From Pseudomonas luteola NBRC 103146 (lineage in GTDB: Bacteria > Pseudomonadota > Gammaproteobacteria > Pseudomonadales > Pseudomonadaceae): DNA of 64,000 bases. How positions within the stretch are numbered: the stretch's first letter is position 1; the number at the start of each line of letters is the position of its first letter. Position numbers and translations under genes: made by a program. Location of the stretch: positions 1-64,000 of the forward strand of contig NZ_BDAE01000019.1 in assembly GCF_002091675.1 (NCBI RefSeq), given 5' to 3'. Below, piece by piece: positions 51,351-60,636 of this stretch. Below the pieces are notes generated by a model. That model saw nothing but the letters and a program-made list of their open reading frames with translations. It had not been told where the DNA came from and made no database searches.

Positions 51351-52265
51351 GTGGCGCAAGTGAAACGAATCCGTCGATCGGTTAACGGTATTCTGGTACT
51401 CGACAAGCCGAGAGGCCTGACCTCTAATGCGGCCCTGCAGAAGGTACGCTGGTTGCTTAATGCTGAAAAAGCGGGGCATACCGGTAGCCTTGATCCATTG
51501 GCAACAGGTGTTTTGCCGTTGTGCTTTGGTGAGGCAACAAAGTTCTCCCAGTATCTGCTTGATGCGGATAAAGGGTATGAAACGGTTATGCAGCTAGGTG
51601 TCACTACAACGACAGGTGATGCCGAGGGAGAAATCGTTGACCGTCGAGAGGTGAACCTTTACGCCTCGGCCGTAGAAGCAGCCCTGCCAGTGTTTCGAGG
51701 TGATATCCTACAGGTTCCGCCTATGTATTCGGCGCTGAAGCGAGACGGTCAGCCGCTCTATAAGCTGGCTCGTGCAGGCGAGGTGGTGGAGCGTGAACCG
51801 CGTTCTGTTACTATTAGCCGTCTCGAGCTGCTGGCGCTGACAACGGATCGCGCTACACTCGATGTGCACTGTAGCAAGGGCACCTACATTCGGTCCCTGG
51901 TCGAAGACTTAGGCCAGACGCTTGGTTGCGGAGCTCATGTAGCGGAACTACGCAGAACCCAGGCAGGCCCCTTCGCTCTGGCTCAGTCTGTAAGCCTTGA
52001 GGTGCTTGAAAAAGCGCACGAAGAAGGTGGTGCAGAAGCGTTGGATGCCTTCCTGCTCCCGGTTGATAGTGGTCTGGAGCACTGGCCGCTGCTACAACTG
52101 ACCGAGCACACAGCCTACTATTGGTTGCATGGTCAGCCAGTGCGAGCGGCGAACGCGCCCAAATTTGGCTGGATGCGAGTACAGGATAATGAAGGTCGCT
52201 TCATCGGTATCGGTGAGGTGACTGACGACGGGCGTATTGCGCCGCGTCGTTTGGTTCGGTCGTAA
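51351..52265 (+). CDS. truB: tRNA pseudouridine-55 synthase TruB (GTG start)
   Basis: TruB makes pseudouridine-55 in the T-loop of tRNAs. The 304-residue product has the catalytic Asp at D48 in [15 protein letters not shown], and [17 protein letters not shown] in the middle. The GTG start gives [19 protein letters not shown] after the initiator and sits two bases after the rbfA stop. Confidence 0.95.
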   Translation: MAQVKRIRRSVNGILVLDKPRGLTSNAALQKVRWLLNAEKAGHTGSLDPLATGVLPLCFGEATKFSQYLLDADKGYETVMQLGVTTTTGDAEGEIVDRREVNLYASAVEAALPVFRGDILQVPPMYSALKRDGQPLYKLARAGEVVEREPRSVTISRLELLALTTDRATLDVHCSKGTYIRSLVEDLGQTLGCGAHVAELRRTQAGPFALAQSVSLEVLEKAHEEGGAEALDAFLLPVDSGLEHWPLLQLTEHTAYYWLHGQPVRAANAPKFGWMRVQDNEGRFIGIGEVTDDGRIAPRRLVRS

Positions 52266-52287
52266 GACTGATATGAGGGTGGCTGTT

Positions 52288-52342
52288 AACAGGCATGGTC
52301 ATTCCTCTTCTCTGAACACGGGGGTAGTTCCCTCGGCCTGTT
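52288..52342 (+). promoter_or_regulatory. Structured rpsO leader
   Basis: AACAGGC (52288-52294) pairs with GCCTGTT (52336-52342) and encloses a GGGG/TCCC hairpin. The fold ends just before the AGGAG ribosome site of rpsO. S15 autoregulates rpsO through leader folds in several bacteria; a link here is inferred from position only. Confidence 0.35.
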
Positions 52343-52360
52343 ATATCTAGGAGCCCTATC

Positions 52361-52630
52361 ATGGCACTTAGCGTTGAAGAAAAAGCCCAGATCGTTAGCG
52401 ACTACAAGCGCGGCGAAGGCGATACCGGTTCTCCGGAAGTGCAGGTTGCTCTGCTGTCTGCCAATATCGACAAGCTGCAGGGTCACTTCAAGGCCAACAG
52501 CAAGGACCACCACAGCCGTCGTGGTCTGATCCGTATGGTTAACCAGCGTCGTAAGCTGCTGGACTACCTGAAGGCCAAGGACACTACTCGTTACAGTGAC
52601 CTGATCAGCCGTCTGGGCCTGCGTCGTTGA
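52361..52630 (+). CDS. rpsO: 30S ribosomal protein S15
   Basis: S15 is a primary binder of the 16S central domain. The 89-residue product has the signature [15 protein letters not shown] and [26 protein letters not shown] precedes the ATG. A terminator follows, then pnp, the conserved rpsO-pnp arrangement. Confidence 0.97.
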   Translation: MALSVEEKAQIVSDYKRGEGDTGSPEVQVALLSANIDKLQGHFKANSKDHHSRRGLIRMVNQRRKLLDYLKAKDTTRYSDLISRLGLRR

Positions 52631-52659
52631 TCACGATGCAAGCTGGACGCTAGTCGCTT

Positions 52660-52698
52660 AAAAGCTGGGGGTCGGCTATGCCGGTTTCCAGCTTTTTT
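52660..52698 (+). terminator. Intrinsic terminator after rpsO
   Basis: AAAAGCTGG (52660-52668) pairs with CCAGCTTTT (52688-52696), with an inner CGGC/GCCG pair and a six-T run. It ends rpsO transcripts, with partial read-through into pnp expected. Confidence 0.8.
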
Positions 52699-52784
52699 GC
52701 TTCATGCGTCCCCTGAGATCGCGCCGGGTCCGATACCCCGCCGCTCTCAAGATTTCCCCAAGGGCAATACAAGAAGGAAATACT

Positions 52785-54890
52785 GTGAATCCAGTAATCA
52801 AGACATTCAAATTCGGTCAGCAGACCGTAACCCTGGAGACGGGCCGTATTGCGCGTCAGGCCAGTGGTGCAGTACTTGTCAGTACTGAAGACGTTAGCGT
52901 TCTGGTCACTGTTGTGGGTGCCAAGTCTCCAGCAGAAGGCCGTGACTTCTTCCCGCTGTCTGTCCACTATCAGGAAAAGACGTATGCGGCAGGTCGTATC
53001 CCCGGTGGCTATTTCAAGCGTGAAGGTCGTCCAAGCGAAAAGGAAACATTGACCTCCCGCCTGATCGATCGCCCGATTCGTCCTCTATTCCCCGAAGGCT
53101 TCATGAACGAAGTACAGGTTGTCTGTACTGTAGTTTCTACCAACAAGAAGTCTGATCCGGATATTGCTGCCATGATCGGTACGTCTGCCGCTCTGGCTAT
53201 TTCCGGCATTCCGTTCGCAGGCCCGATTGGTGCTGCACGCGTAGGGTTCCACCCAGAGCTGGGCTATATCATCAACCCAAGCTATGAGCAGCTTCAGAGT
53301 TCCAGCCTGGACATGGTTGTCGCAGGTACCTCTGACGCGGTTCTAATGGTTGAGTCCGAAGCGGACGAGCTGACTGAAGACCAGATGCTGGGCGCTGTAC
53401 TGTTTGCCCATGAAGAGTTCCAGGTTGTCATCGAGGCAATCAAGGCATTTGCTGCTGAAGCAGGCAAGCCTACGTGGGACTGGCAAGCTCCGGTCGAGAA
53501 CACAGCTTTGGTTAACCAGCTGCGTGCCGAATTTGGTGAGGCAATTTCTCAGGCTTATACCATTACCATCAAGCAGGACCGTTATGCGGCTCTGGGTGAG
53601 CTGCGCGATCAGGCTGTGGCCAAGTTTGCGGGTGAGGAAGAGGGTCAGTACAGTACCGCCGAGGTCAAGGAAATTTTTGGCCTGCTGGAATATCGCACTG
53701 TACGTGAGAACATCGTAGGCGGTAAGCCGCGTATCGATGGTCGTGATACCCGTACTGTTCGTCCGCTGAATATTGAAGTGGGTGTGCTGCCCAAGACTCA
53801 CGGCTCCGCATTGTTTACGCGTGGTGAAACTCAGGCGCTGGTAGCGACTACCCTGGGTACTGCCCGCGATGCTCAGATCCTCGACATGCTGGAAGGCGAG
53901 CGCCGTGACACCTTTATGCTGCACTACAACTTCCCGCCTTTCTCGGTCGGTGAGTGCGGACGTATGGGTAGCCCAGGCCGCCGTGAAATCGGTCATGGCC
54001 GTCTGGCACGCCGTGGTGTGCAGGCTATGCTGCCTTCTCAGGAAGAGTTTCCTTACAGCATTCGTGTTGTTTCAGAGATCACTGAGTCAAACGGCTCAAG
54101 CTCCATGGCTTCTGTCTGCGGTGCCTCGTTGGCATTGATGGATGCTGGTGTTCCAGTTCGCGCTCCGGTTGCTGGCGTTGCGATGGGCCTGGTAAAGGAA
54201 GGCGACAGATTTGCTGTTCTGACCGATATTCTAGGTGATGAAGATCACCTTGGCGATATGGACTTCAAGGTGGCCGGTACTGACAAGGGCGTTACCGCTC
54301 TGCAGATGGACATCAAGATCAACGGTATTACCGAAGAGATCATGGAAGTCGCTTTGGCTCAGGCTCTAGAGGCTCGCCTCAATATCCTATCCCAAATGAA
54401 TCAGGTAATCGCCAAGCCGCGTGCAGAGCTGTCTGCCAATGCACCGACCATGATTGCTATGAAGATCGAGCCGGACAAGATCCGCGACGTCATCGGTAAA
54501 GGCGGCGCTGTTATTCGTGGAATCTGTGAAGAAACCAAGGCGTCGATCGACATCGAAGATGATGGCAGCGTCAAGATTTACGGCGAAACCCGTGAAGCTG
54601 CCGAGGCCGCCAAACAGCGCGTTCTGGGTATTACTGCAGAAGCTGAAATCGGCAAGATTTACGTTGGTAAGGTCGAGCGCATTGTCGATTTCGGTGCGTT
54701 CGTAAATATCCTGCCTGGTAAAGATGGTCTGGTACACATTTCTCAGATCAGCGATCAGCGCATCGAGAAGGTTTCCGATGTACTGAAAGAAGGACAGGAA
54801 GTGAAGGTATTGGTATTGGACGTGGATAACCGCGGCCGTATCAAGCTCTCTATCAAGGATGTCGCAGCAGCTGAAGCTTCTGGCGCCTGA
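52785..54890 (+). CDS. pnp: Polyribonucleotide nucleotidyltransferase (GTG start)
   Basis: PNPase is the phosphorolytic 3'-5' exoribonuclease of the degradosome. The 701-residue product starts at GTG 52785 ([19 protein letters not shown] after the initiator); the frame is open further upstream but only across the rpsO terminator. Two RNase PH domains flank a helical domain, followed by KH ([12 protein letters not shown]) and S1 ([19 protein letters not shown]) domains. Confidence 0.96.
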   Translation: MNPVIKTFKFGQQTVTLETGRIARQASGAVLVSTEDVSVLVTVVGAKSPAEGRDFFPLSVHYQEKTYAAGRIPGGYFKREGRPSEKETLTSRLIDRPIRPLFPEGFMNEVQVVCTVVSTNKKSDPDIAAMIGTSAALAISGIPFAGPIGAARVGFHPELGYIINPSYEQLQSSSLDMVVAGTSDAVLMVESEADELTEDQMLGAVLFAHEEFQVVIEAIKAFAAEAGKPTWDWQAPVENTALVNQLRAEFGEAISQAYTITIKQDRYAALGELRDQAVAKFAGEEEGQYSTAEVKEIFGLLEYRTVRENIVGGKPRIDGRDTRTVRPLNIEVGVLPKTHGSALFTRGETQALVATTLGTARDAQILDMLEGERRDTFMLHYNFPPFSVGECGRMGSPGRREIGHGRLARRGVQAMLPSQEEFPYSIRVVSEITESNGSSSMASVCGASLALMDAGVPVRAPVAGVAMGLVKEGDRFAVLTDILGDEDHLGDMDFKVAGTDKGVTALQMDIKINGITEEIMEVALAQALEARLNILSQMNQVIAKPRAELSANAPTMIAMKIEPDKIRDVIGKGGAVIRGICEETKASIDIEDDGSVKIYGETREAAEAAKQRVLGITAEAEIGKIYVGKVERIVDFGAFVNILPGKDGLVHISQISDQRIEKVSDVLKEGQEVKVLVLDVDNRGRIKLSIKDVAAAEASGA

Positions 54891-54904
54891 TAGTTAGTAA
54901 GTTG

Positions 54905-54931
54905 AAAGCCCAGCCTTGGCTGGGCTTTTTT
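54905..54931 (+). terminator. Intrinsic terminator after pnp
   Basis: AAAGCCCAGCC and GGCTGGGCTTT pair perfectly over 11 bp with a minimal loop, followed by further T residues. It ends the long nusA-infB-pnp operon. Confidence 0.9.
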
Positions 54932-54940
54932 ATGTCCGTT

Positions 54941-54989
54941 GTTCATGCAACTTGCATGTATTGCATGAACGATTTATTGCAATGTGCAA
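54941..54989. repeat. Cluster of TTGCAT/ATGCAA half-sites, candidate enhancer (UAS)
   Basis: GTTCATGCAA (54941-54950) and TTGCATGAAC (54961-54970) form a perfect 10-bp inverted repeat with a 10-bp spacer. The spacer itself contains TTGCAT, making a second palindrome ATGCAA-C-TTGCAT (54945-54957). A third, TTGCA-ATG-TGCAA, lies at 54977-54989. It stands 65-113 bp upstream of a sigma-54 -24 box, the usual distance for an activator binding site. Confidence 0.65.
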
Positions 54990-55013
54990 CGGTTTATTAA
55001 AAAGCCAAATTGT

Positions 55014-55026
55014 TAACTTATTGATA
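55014..55026 (-). promoter_or_regulatory. Candidate IHF site
   Basis: On the minus strand TATCAATAAGTTA matches the IHF consensus WATCAANNNNTTR at every defined position. It lies in an AT-rich stretch between the repeat cluster and the sigma-54 promoter, where IHF bending is expected. Confidence 0.55.
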
Positions 55027-55053
55027 TTTAATGATTTTTTTATGAGGCCGACT

Positions 55054-55068
55054 TGGCATGCTGATTGC
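55054..55068 (+). promoter_or_regulatory. Sigma-54 promoter of the BON-domain gene
   Basis: TGGCAT (55054-55059), five bases, TTGC (55065-55068) match the -24/-12 consensus TGGCAC-N5-TTGC, with the invariant GG and GC 12 bp apart. It is 57 bp before the start codon. Confidence 0.75.
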
Positions 55069-55125
55069 GATCATGATTAGTGCTAGCGCCAGGATACGGC
55101 GTACACTCAAAACAGGAGTCACACC

Positions 55126-55488
55126 ATGAAGAAGACTTTCAGCCATTTCGCTCTTGCCGCCGCCGCTGTTACCGCTCTAAGCATGCCGCTTGCCGGAGGT
55201 GCGTTTGCTGCCACAAACCATCAAACGATGACGTTGGCCGCTAATGACAACGTGGAGAAGGCAGAGGAAACAGTTTCCGACACATGGATCACTGGAAAGG
55301 TGAAATCTTCTTTCCTTGCTGATGATCATATCAAAGGGACCGATATCAAGGTCGAGACCAACAAAGGTGTAGTCTCCCTTTCAGGTACCGTTGCGACAGA
55401 CGCTCAGCGTGAGCTGGCTGTTGAGAAAGCAAAAAATATCAAAGGCGTTAAAGCCGTATCGGCTGATGGCTTGAAATCGGCCGAGTAA
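55126..55488 (+). CDS. Periplasmic BON-domain protein
   Basis: A 120-residue precursor with a signal peptide (about 28 residues, AFA before the cut) and one BON domain at about residues 50-116 (ITGKVKSSFLADDHIKGTDIKVE, NKGVVSLSGTVATDAQRELA). BON proteins such as OsmY act in the envelope under stress; the exact role is unknown. ACAGGAG precedes the ATG. A sigma-54 promoter with upstream repeats and an IHF match lies directly before it. Pseudomonads carry a BON gene at this place after pnp. Confidence 0.85.
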   Translation: MKKTFSHFALAAAAVTALSMPLAGGAFAATNHQTMTLAANDNVEKAEETVSDTWITGKVKSSFLADDHIKGTDIKVETNKGVVSLSGTVATDAQRELAVEKAKNIKGVKAVSADGLKSAE

Positions 55489-55494
55489 TCTAAG

Positions 55495-55521
55495 GTGGCG
55501 GGCTTGAAGCCCGCCACTTTT
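55495..55521 (+). terminator. Hairpin between BON and DUF2383-like genes
   Basis: GTGGCGGGCT (55495-55504) pairs with AGCCCGCCAC (55508-55517), followed by TTTT. It probably stops part of the transcription and lowers expression of the downstream gene. Confidence 0.7.
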
Positions 55522-55542
55522 AGTATCTGTGAGGTAAGTGCC

Positions 55543-55986
55543 ATGTCTGGAAAAGCAGATGCCTTTGTGGATCTGATTGAAGTTTCTCGTAATGGCAGAA
55601 CATTCTACGAGTCAGCGATCAATGCAGTGAGCAGTCCCCAGCTCAAAGCGTTGTTCTCTGAGATGGCTCAGATGAAAGCGGGTCTGGTTATCCTGTTAAG
55701 TAGCCAGACATCCTTGCATGGCAGGCAGCCTGCTAATGACAGTCTTTTTGTAAGCTCTTTCAAAGTGCTTTATGAACAGACCAGAGCTGCTCTGGCAGAA
55801 GCGGGGGATACCACCTATATTCAAGTATTAGAGGAGTCTGAGGACCAGCTTCTCCACCTGCTGGAACAGGCCATACACGATATGCCCGAACTGGAAGCCA
55901 AGCCGCTGGTTCAGGAGCAGCTACAAAAAGCCAAGCTGTGCCATGATCACCTTTTAGAGCTCAAGCTTCGCCTTAACGTGGCCTAA
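55543..55986 (+). CDS. DUF2383/PA2169-like helical protein
   Basis: A 147-residue, all-helical cytoplasmic protein. Its start (FVDLIEVSRNGRTFYESAINAV) and the SSPQLKALFSEMAQ that follows resemble the DUF2383 (PA2169-type, ferritin-like) family. I cannot assign metal ligands with confidence. GAGG precedes the ATG by 8 nt; the open frame extends upstream only through the intergenic hairpin. It probably shares the sigma-54 promoter of the BON gene. Its stop is back to back with that of the convergent DUF2845 gene. Confidence 0.6.
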   Translation: MSGKADAFVDLIEVSRNGRTFYESAINAVSSPQLKALFSEMAQMKAGLVILLSSQTSLHGRQPANDSLFVSSFKVLYEQTRAALAEAGDTTYIQVLEESEDQLLHLLEQAIHDMPELEAKPLVQEQLQKAKLCHDHLLELKLRLNVA

Positions 55987-56298
55987 TTACTGGCCGCGCT
56001 TGCTTTCAATCTTGAACAGCCGGTCGCCGCGAAACGTCAAATAGTGATACATGCCGTTCCATGGGCCATACACCCATTCTTCGACTTTAACGTCGCTGCG
56101 TCTTCTGTAACTGTCTACGATCTCAATGTAACCCAAGTTAGCACGGCTGCCGGGCCTTCCACATTTACGGTAAATTTCGCTGATATGGTCATCTGTATTG
56201 ACCAGCTGACTACCGCATCGTAAGGACTCGGCATGAGCAGGCCACACTATGGTAGAGAGGATGAGCAGTACAGAGACTCGAAGAGCATTAAAGGGCAT
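55987..56298 (-). CDS. DUF2845 secreted protein, copy 2
   Basis: A 103-residue precursor with a signal peptide ending near AHAES. The mature part has two cysteines (LRCGSQLVN, RKCGRPGS) and the motif EEWVYGPWNG followed by YLTFRGDRL, typical of DUF2845. It is a paralogue of the gene just upstream (56308-56601), separated by 9 nt, so a tandem duplication. Function is unknown; the cysteines could form a disulfide in the periplasm. Confidence 0.75.
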   Translation of the reverse strand: MPFNALRVSVLLILSTIVWPAHAESLRCGSQLVNTDDHISEIYRKCGRPGSRANLGYIEIVDSYRRRSDVKVEEWVYGPWNGMYHYLTFRGDRLFKIESKRGQ

Positions 56299-56307
56299 GA
56301 ACAGGCT

Positions 56308-56601
56308 CTAATCACGTGTGAATTCGATGCTGACAAGTCGGTTGGCTTCAAATGTCAAAATGTAGATTCCACCATTCCAGGGACCGTAAACCCATTCTTC
56401 CCGTGTCGATTCCCTACGACCATAGTCACCCTGCGTGTAGCCTATAAAATCTCGATGCGCAGGTTCGCCGCATTTCCGTTGTACCTCAAACGTACGGTCG
56501 CCCCGGTTAACCAAGTTACTGCCGCAGCGGAGCGTGTCACCTAGCGCCACCGAGGCGGAGAGCGCTAGTAATAGGGCTATGGCGGTTGTGGTGTATCTCA
56601 T
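56308..56601 (-). CDS. DUF2845 secreted protein, copy 1
   Basis: A 97-residue precursor with a signal peptide (about 21 residues, VALG). The mature part shares the DUF2845 pattern LRCGSNLVNRGD, RKCGEPAH and EEWVYGPWNGG with the next gene. Its ATG comes 8 nt after the DUF748 stop, so the three genes form one operon. Role unknown; periplasmic location inferred. Confidence 0.75.
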   Translation of the reverse strand: MRYTTTAIALLLALSASVALGDTLRCGSNLVNRGDRTFEVQRKCGEPAHRDFIGYTQGDYGRRESTREEWVYGPWNGGIYILTFEANRLVSIEFTRD

Positions 56602-56609
56602 CTGCTGTC

Positions 56610-59468
56610 CTAGCTACTGCCAAGATGAAGTTGTGCCGCGATACGCCCATTATTGCCTTGCTGGCTTGTATTGACATCAATTAAATAAATACGCCCTTCC
56701 TCAAGCCCGGTCTTTTCTACGAGGTATTGCTTGATGTTTTGAGCACGCGCCTGTGCCAGTCGTCGCAGAAGCAGATCACTCGTTTTCCATGAGTCAAGAA
56801 TGGCGGCACTCAGACGCTGCTGCCGCTCGGTATCGCTCAGGTGTGTCCACTCGGCAGGCGGCTGTTGTTTAAGGCGGGTACGGTAAATCCCTTCTAGCAA
56901 GGCAGGTCGCATATCTTCCGGTACGGCAAGCTGGGTGGCATCTGCGGGAACCTTGCCGCCTCGCCGCTGCAGCAAATTGTAGTACTGTGTCTGGAATTCG
57001 CGCTCCAAGCGCTGCGCAGAAAGTGAAGGGCCGTCGATCTCAACCGCGCTACGGCCTTCTACATCCAGTTGCAGCTGCGGACGCCTTTTTAGCGCCTGGG
57101 CCAGCGTATCGAGCGACTGACGCGCCTCACCCGTCAAGTTGACCGAGGCCGCTTCAAAGGGTATCTCGTTGAGATCCGTTTCTGCTCGACCTGCCAGGCC
57201 TGCCAGCATCTTGAAGGGCGATTGGACGGCCCTTGCAATGACGTTGCGCATCGTTTGCCAGATGATGGGCGCCACGCTGAAGTTAGGGTCGTTGAGGTTA
57301 CCCGCGACAGGGAGAGTCAGGTCAATTCTGCCGTGGGAGTCCTTGAGTAGCGCAACCGCAAGCCTGACAGGCAGGTCGACGGCATCAGGGCTGTCAATCC
57401 GTTCACCTAGCTCAAGTTGATCCAATACCAGATGGTTTTGAGCATCCAGCTTGCTGTTGTCGATCCGGTAGTTGAGATCCAGGTCCAGGCGCCCTTTGCG
57501 GATGGCATAGCCGGCGAATTTTCCGGAATAGGGCGTGAGGGTTGTAAGTTCAACATGACGGAATGCCGCTGTCACGTTGAGTTTGTTGAGCGGATCCAGT
57601 GGGTTCAGACGACCTTTGATATTGACGGGTGCAAAGCGATCCACCTTGCCGGTCAGGCTTATTTCCGCCGGATCGGAGGCCTTTGTATCCAGCGTGCCGA
57701 TCTGACCGTTCAGCTCCTGAATAGCCGTTATGAAGCTGGGCGTAAGGCTATAGTCTGCAAAATTGGCCGAGCCGTTAACGACATGAATACCGCCGATGTG
57801 CAGGGTTAGCGGAGTGGTGTCGTCAGGTGCTTCGTCTTTGGGTTGAGGAATCAGCAGCTGACGAAAGTTAGTGGTCAGGTCTTCGTTGATAATAAGACGG
57901 GCATAGGGGCGCAGCAGGGTAATGTCATCAATGGCGAGACGCTGGCCATGCTCGTAGCTGATACCTTTTAGCGTAAGCGTTTGCCAGCGCAGGAAGTCAC
58001 GCTGGCGCTGGGTATCTAGAGTATGCAGCTGGGTGAGCTGGGCCTGCCCGGTCACGGACAAGGCAAGAGGCGCTGTATCATGAAGGGAGAGATTGATGTC
58101 GCTTGCCAGCATGCCGCTCCGCACTTCAAGGCGGATATAGGGGGCAATATAGGCTTGGGCCAGACGCAGGTCGATATCATTATTCACGATATGCAGGCGA
58201 GCGGTCACAGGATTCAATGTCAGCTCACCGCTAACCTCAAGCTGCCCATGTAGACCAACTTGAGCGTTGAGGTTGACCGTGGTCGGCATTTGGCCTGCCA
58301 GATCAAGGTTGGACAACGCCAGGTTGATGTCCTTTATGTCCAGATCTACAGGTGCTGAAGCGGCCAGGTCTTTTAGATGAAGGCGGCCGCCTTGTAGGTC
58401 AGTCTTGCCAATGCTGATCTGCCAATTCGGTGTGTCGGGCAATGCCTCGGGTTGCTCTGGGAAGGTGAACAGCTTGGCCCAATCCAGCTGACCGTCCCGA
58501 TCCCGAGATACCCAGGCCTCCAAGTTTCGGGTCTCGAGCTTTCCCAGATGGATCTGGCGTTTGGTCAGGTCCAGTGTGGCATCGGCAATAGCGAGGTGGT
58601 TTAGATGTATCTGTGGCGTGGCATTGACTGCTTTGCTGGAAAACTCATCAAGGCTCAGGCTGGTCTTGGACAGTTGTAGTTGAAAGGTATTTCCTGTTTC
58701 GAGGTGGTACTGAGCATGCCCATTCAACCGACCCTTATCGAGTGAAAGCGGTAGTGCTTCGCTGACGTAGGTCCACCAGGGGGCCAGCGCAGCCTCCTTG
58801 AGCTCCAGGGAGCCATTAAGGGTGAAGGGGACCAAGTGGAGCGTTCCTTCGCTTGTGAGTGCCCCATCCTGGCCTGCTTGGGCATTCAGGCTGTAGCGGC
58901 CTGGATTTTCTGTGCGGGTGCCGATGTTTTCCAGGGTCAGATCAATGGGGTTGAAACTGACTTCGACGGGCTGTTTGAGCTGTTGATCTCGGTAATGCAC
59001 TTGGGCCCTCTGAAGGACAAGAGCATCGATGGTCAAGGGAAAGGGTGGCTCGGTTGCATTTGCCGTAGGCTTGTCTTGAGGGTCAGAACTCTCAGGCGTT
59101 TTAAACAGCTCGGTAAGATTTAGCGTACCGTCTTTCTCGAGCGTAACGTCGACAACGGGCTCTTCCAGCTCCAGACGCGCCAGATGTGCTTCCCTTCGCC
59201 ATAAGCTGTTCAGCTCAAGGTCAGCATAGAGGCGCTTGGCTGCCAAGACGGGGTGTTCGGGAGAGCCAATGCGAAACCCTTTCAGTTCTACTTCAAATGT
59301 GAAGGGATTAAGGCTGATCTTATCGATCTGAGCAGGCTGCGTGGTGTAACGCGTCAACTGTTGGTTTGCAACGTGCAACGCAACGCGCGGGAGAATCAGA
59401 AAACCAAGCAGGCAATACAGCAGGAGGAGCGACAACACAATGGCGGCGCGTTTCAATGCTTTGGGCAT
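56610..59468 (-). CDS. DUF748 AsmA-like envelope protein
   Basis: A 952-residue protein with one N-terminal membrane anchor (about residues 8-28) and a very long periplasmic region of repeated beta-rich segments (for example NPFTFEVELKGFRIGSPEHP near residue 54). This is the AsmA/DUF748 class thought to span or bridge the envelope. The C-terminal part (SAQRLEREFQTQYYNLLQRRG, then QARAQNIKQYLVEKTGL) resembles an OmpA-like peptidoglycan-binding segment only loosely. It leads an operon with two DUF2845 genes. Confidence 0.75.
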   Translation of the reverse strand: MPKALKRAAIVLSLLLLYCLLGFLILPRVALHVANQQLTRYTTQPAQIDKISLNPFTFEVELKGFRIGSPEHPVLAAKRLYADLELNSLWRREAHLARLELEEPVVDVTLEKDGTLNLTELFKTPESSDPQDKPTANATEPPFPLTIDALVLQRAQVHYRDQQLKQPVEVSFNPIDLTLENIGTRTENPGRYSLNAQAGQDGALTSEGTLHLVPFTLNGSLELKEAALAPWWTYVSEALPLSLDKGRLNGHAQYHLETGNTFQLQLSKTSLSLDEFSSKAVNATPQIHLNHLAIADATLDLTKRQIHLGKLETRNLEAWVSRDRDGQLDWAKLFTFPEQPEALPDTPNWQISIGKTDLQGGRLHLKDLAASAPVDLDIKDINLALSNLDLAGQMPTTVNLNAQVGLHGQLEVSGELTLNPVTARLHIVNNDIDLRLAQAYIAPYIRLEVRSGMLASDINLSLHDTAPLALSVTGQAQLTQLHTLDTQRQRDFLRWQTLTLKGISYEHGQRLAIDDITLLRPYARLIINEDLTTNFRQLLIPQPKDEAPDDTTPLTLHIGGIHVVNGSANFADYSLTPSFITAIQELNGQIGTLDTKASDPAEISLTGKVDRFAPVNIKGRLNPLDPLNKLNVTAAFRHVELTTLTPYSGKFAGYAIRKGRLDLDLNYRIDNSKLDAQNHLVLDQLELGERIDSPDAVDLPVRLAVALLKDSHGRIDLTLPVAGNLNDPNFSVAPIIWQTMRNVIARAVQSPFKMLAGLAGRAETDLNEIPFEAASVNLTGEARQSLDTLAQALKRRPQLQLDVEGRSAVEIDGPSLSAQRLEREFQTQYYNLLQRRGGKVPADATQLAVPEDMRPALLEGIYRTRLKQQPPAEWTHLSDTERQQRLSAAILDSWKTSDLLLRRLAQARAQNIKQYLVEKTGLEEGRIYLIDVNTSQQGNNGRIAAQLHLGSS

Positions 59469-59548
59469 GGCGTCTATCCATCAAGAGTGCTCTCCAGTAT
59501 CGCACGTGCCGCTGTGGTGCCAACGGCAGCATGCGCAAAGCGTGATCG

Positions 59549-60565
59549 TTACAACTGTAAAATCAAGATCTTAAGGGGCGGTTGGCCGTCAAAGGACGGG
59601 AAGTCCTCGTCTGGCGCGATAACCTGACAGTCACGTACCGGTCTTCCCTGTTTGCTGGCGCAGCGCAGAATAGACTCGCGCCATTCTGCCATGGAGACTT
59701 TGGCCAGGTTGTTACAGCACACCAGGGTGCCGTTTTCGGCAGTAGCTAGGAGCGCTGGTTTGAGCAGGCTTTGATAGTCACGCTGAAGGTCTACCGTTCC
59801 AAAGGCACTTTTGGCCCAAGCCGGTGGATCAAGAAACACAAGGTCGAATTGCTTTGGGTCCAGGCGAGGATAACTGGGCAAGCGCTGGCCTCGACGATGA
59901 GTGATAGGTAAGCCGGCTAGCTGGCGAATAGCGGGGAAATAGTCCGACTGAACGAACTGCATGGGCGGCAATGAAGGATTGAGAGTACCGTTTTCCTGAC
60001 CTACAGCCAGATTGCGCGTAGCGAAGTCCAGATTCCAGACCTCCTGCGCTCCACCAGCCGCAGCGCAGAGTCCTACACCGCAGGTATAGGCAAAGAGATT
60101 CAGGACTGACTTGTCCTGGCTGTTCTGCTTGACCCAGCCTCGCGCGTTACGCAGGTCAAGAAAGAGTAACGGGTCTTGGCCGGCATGGCGGCCCCGCACA
60201 CGATAGGTCAAGTCCCATTCGTGAGCGGTGGTGGCCTCCAGTGCATCTGGTTCGGTTGTATGGGCGGTGCTGCTGCGATCAATCCGGGAATTGCCTTGCG
60301 ACCGGTCGTTATAGACGAGAAATAATTCCTGGCCCAAAAAACGCTGAACCTGCTGATGCAGTGCAAGGATCACGTCATTTTCGACAGGGGCGTGAAAGCT
60401 CTGAATCAGTAATTGTGGGCCGTACCGGTCGAGCGTAAGTCCTGCTGCTCCCTCCTGTGATCCATGAAACAGTCGATAGCAGTCCGTACCCTGGGTATGG
60501 AGTCGTGCCAGGAGCGACTCACGGCGGGACAATGCTGAGTCCAGAGCGGAGAAAAGGGTTTGCAT
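59549..60565 (-). CDS. Class I SAM-dependent RNA methyltransferase-like protein
   Basis: A 338-residue protein resembling the RlmI/COG1092 group: a substrate domain (GLTLDRYGPQLLIQ, LFLDLRNARGWV) and a Rossmann methyltransferase with SVLNLFAYTCGVGLCAA and the catalytic-type motif FLDPPAW. The N-terminal PUA domain of RlmI appears shortened. The ATG at 60565 gives MQTLFSALDSALSRRESL; the upstream open frame is not similar. The target is probably rRNA but is not known. AAGG precedes the start. Confidence 0.75.
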   Translation of the reverse strand: MQTLFSALDSALSRRESLLARLHTQGTDCYRLFHGSQEGAAGLTLDRYGPQLLIQSFHAPVENDVILALHQQVQRFLGQELFLVYNDRSQGNSRIDRSSTAHTTEPDALEATTAHEWDLTYRVRGRHAGQDPLLFLDLRNARGWVKQNSQDKSVLNLFAYTCGVGLCAAAGGAQEVWNLDFATRNLAVGQENGTLNPSLPPMQFVQSDYFPAIRQLAGLPITHRRGQRLPSYPRLDPKQFDLVFLDPPAWAKSAFGTVDLQRDYQSLLKPALLATAENGTLVCCNNLAKVSMAEWRESILRCASKQGRPVRDCQVIAPDEDFPSFDGQPPLKILILQL

Positions 60566-60636
60566 GGGCAGGCCTTGAAGCGAAGAGCAATAAAGGCGTA
60601 CAGAATACAGATTATTGTGGGCGGCCGTGCGACCGA

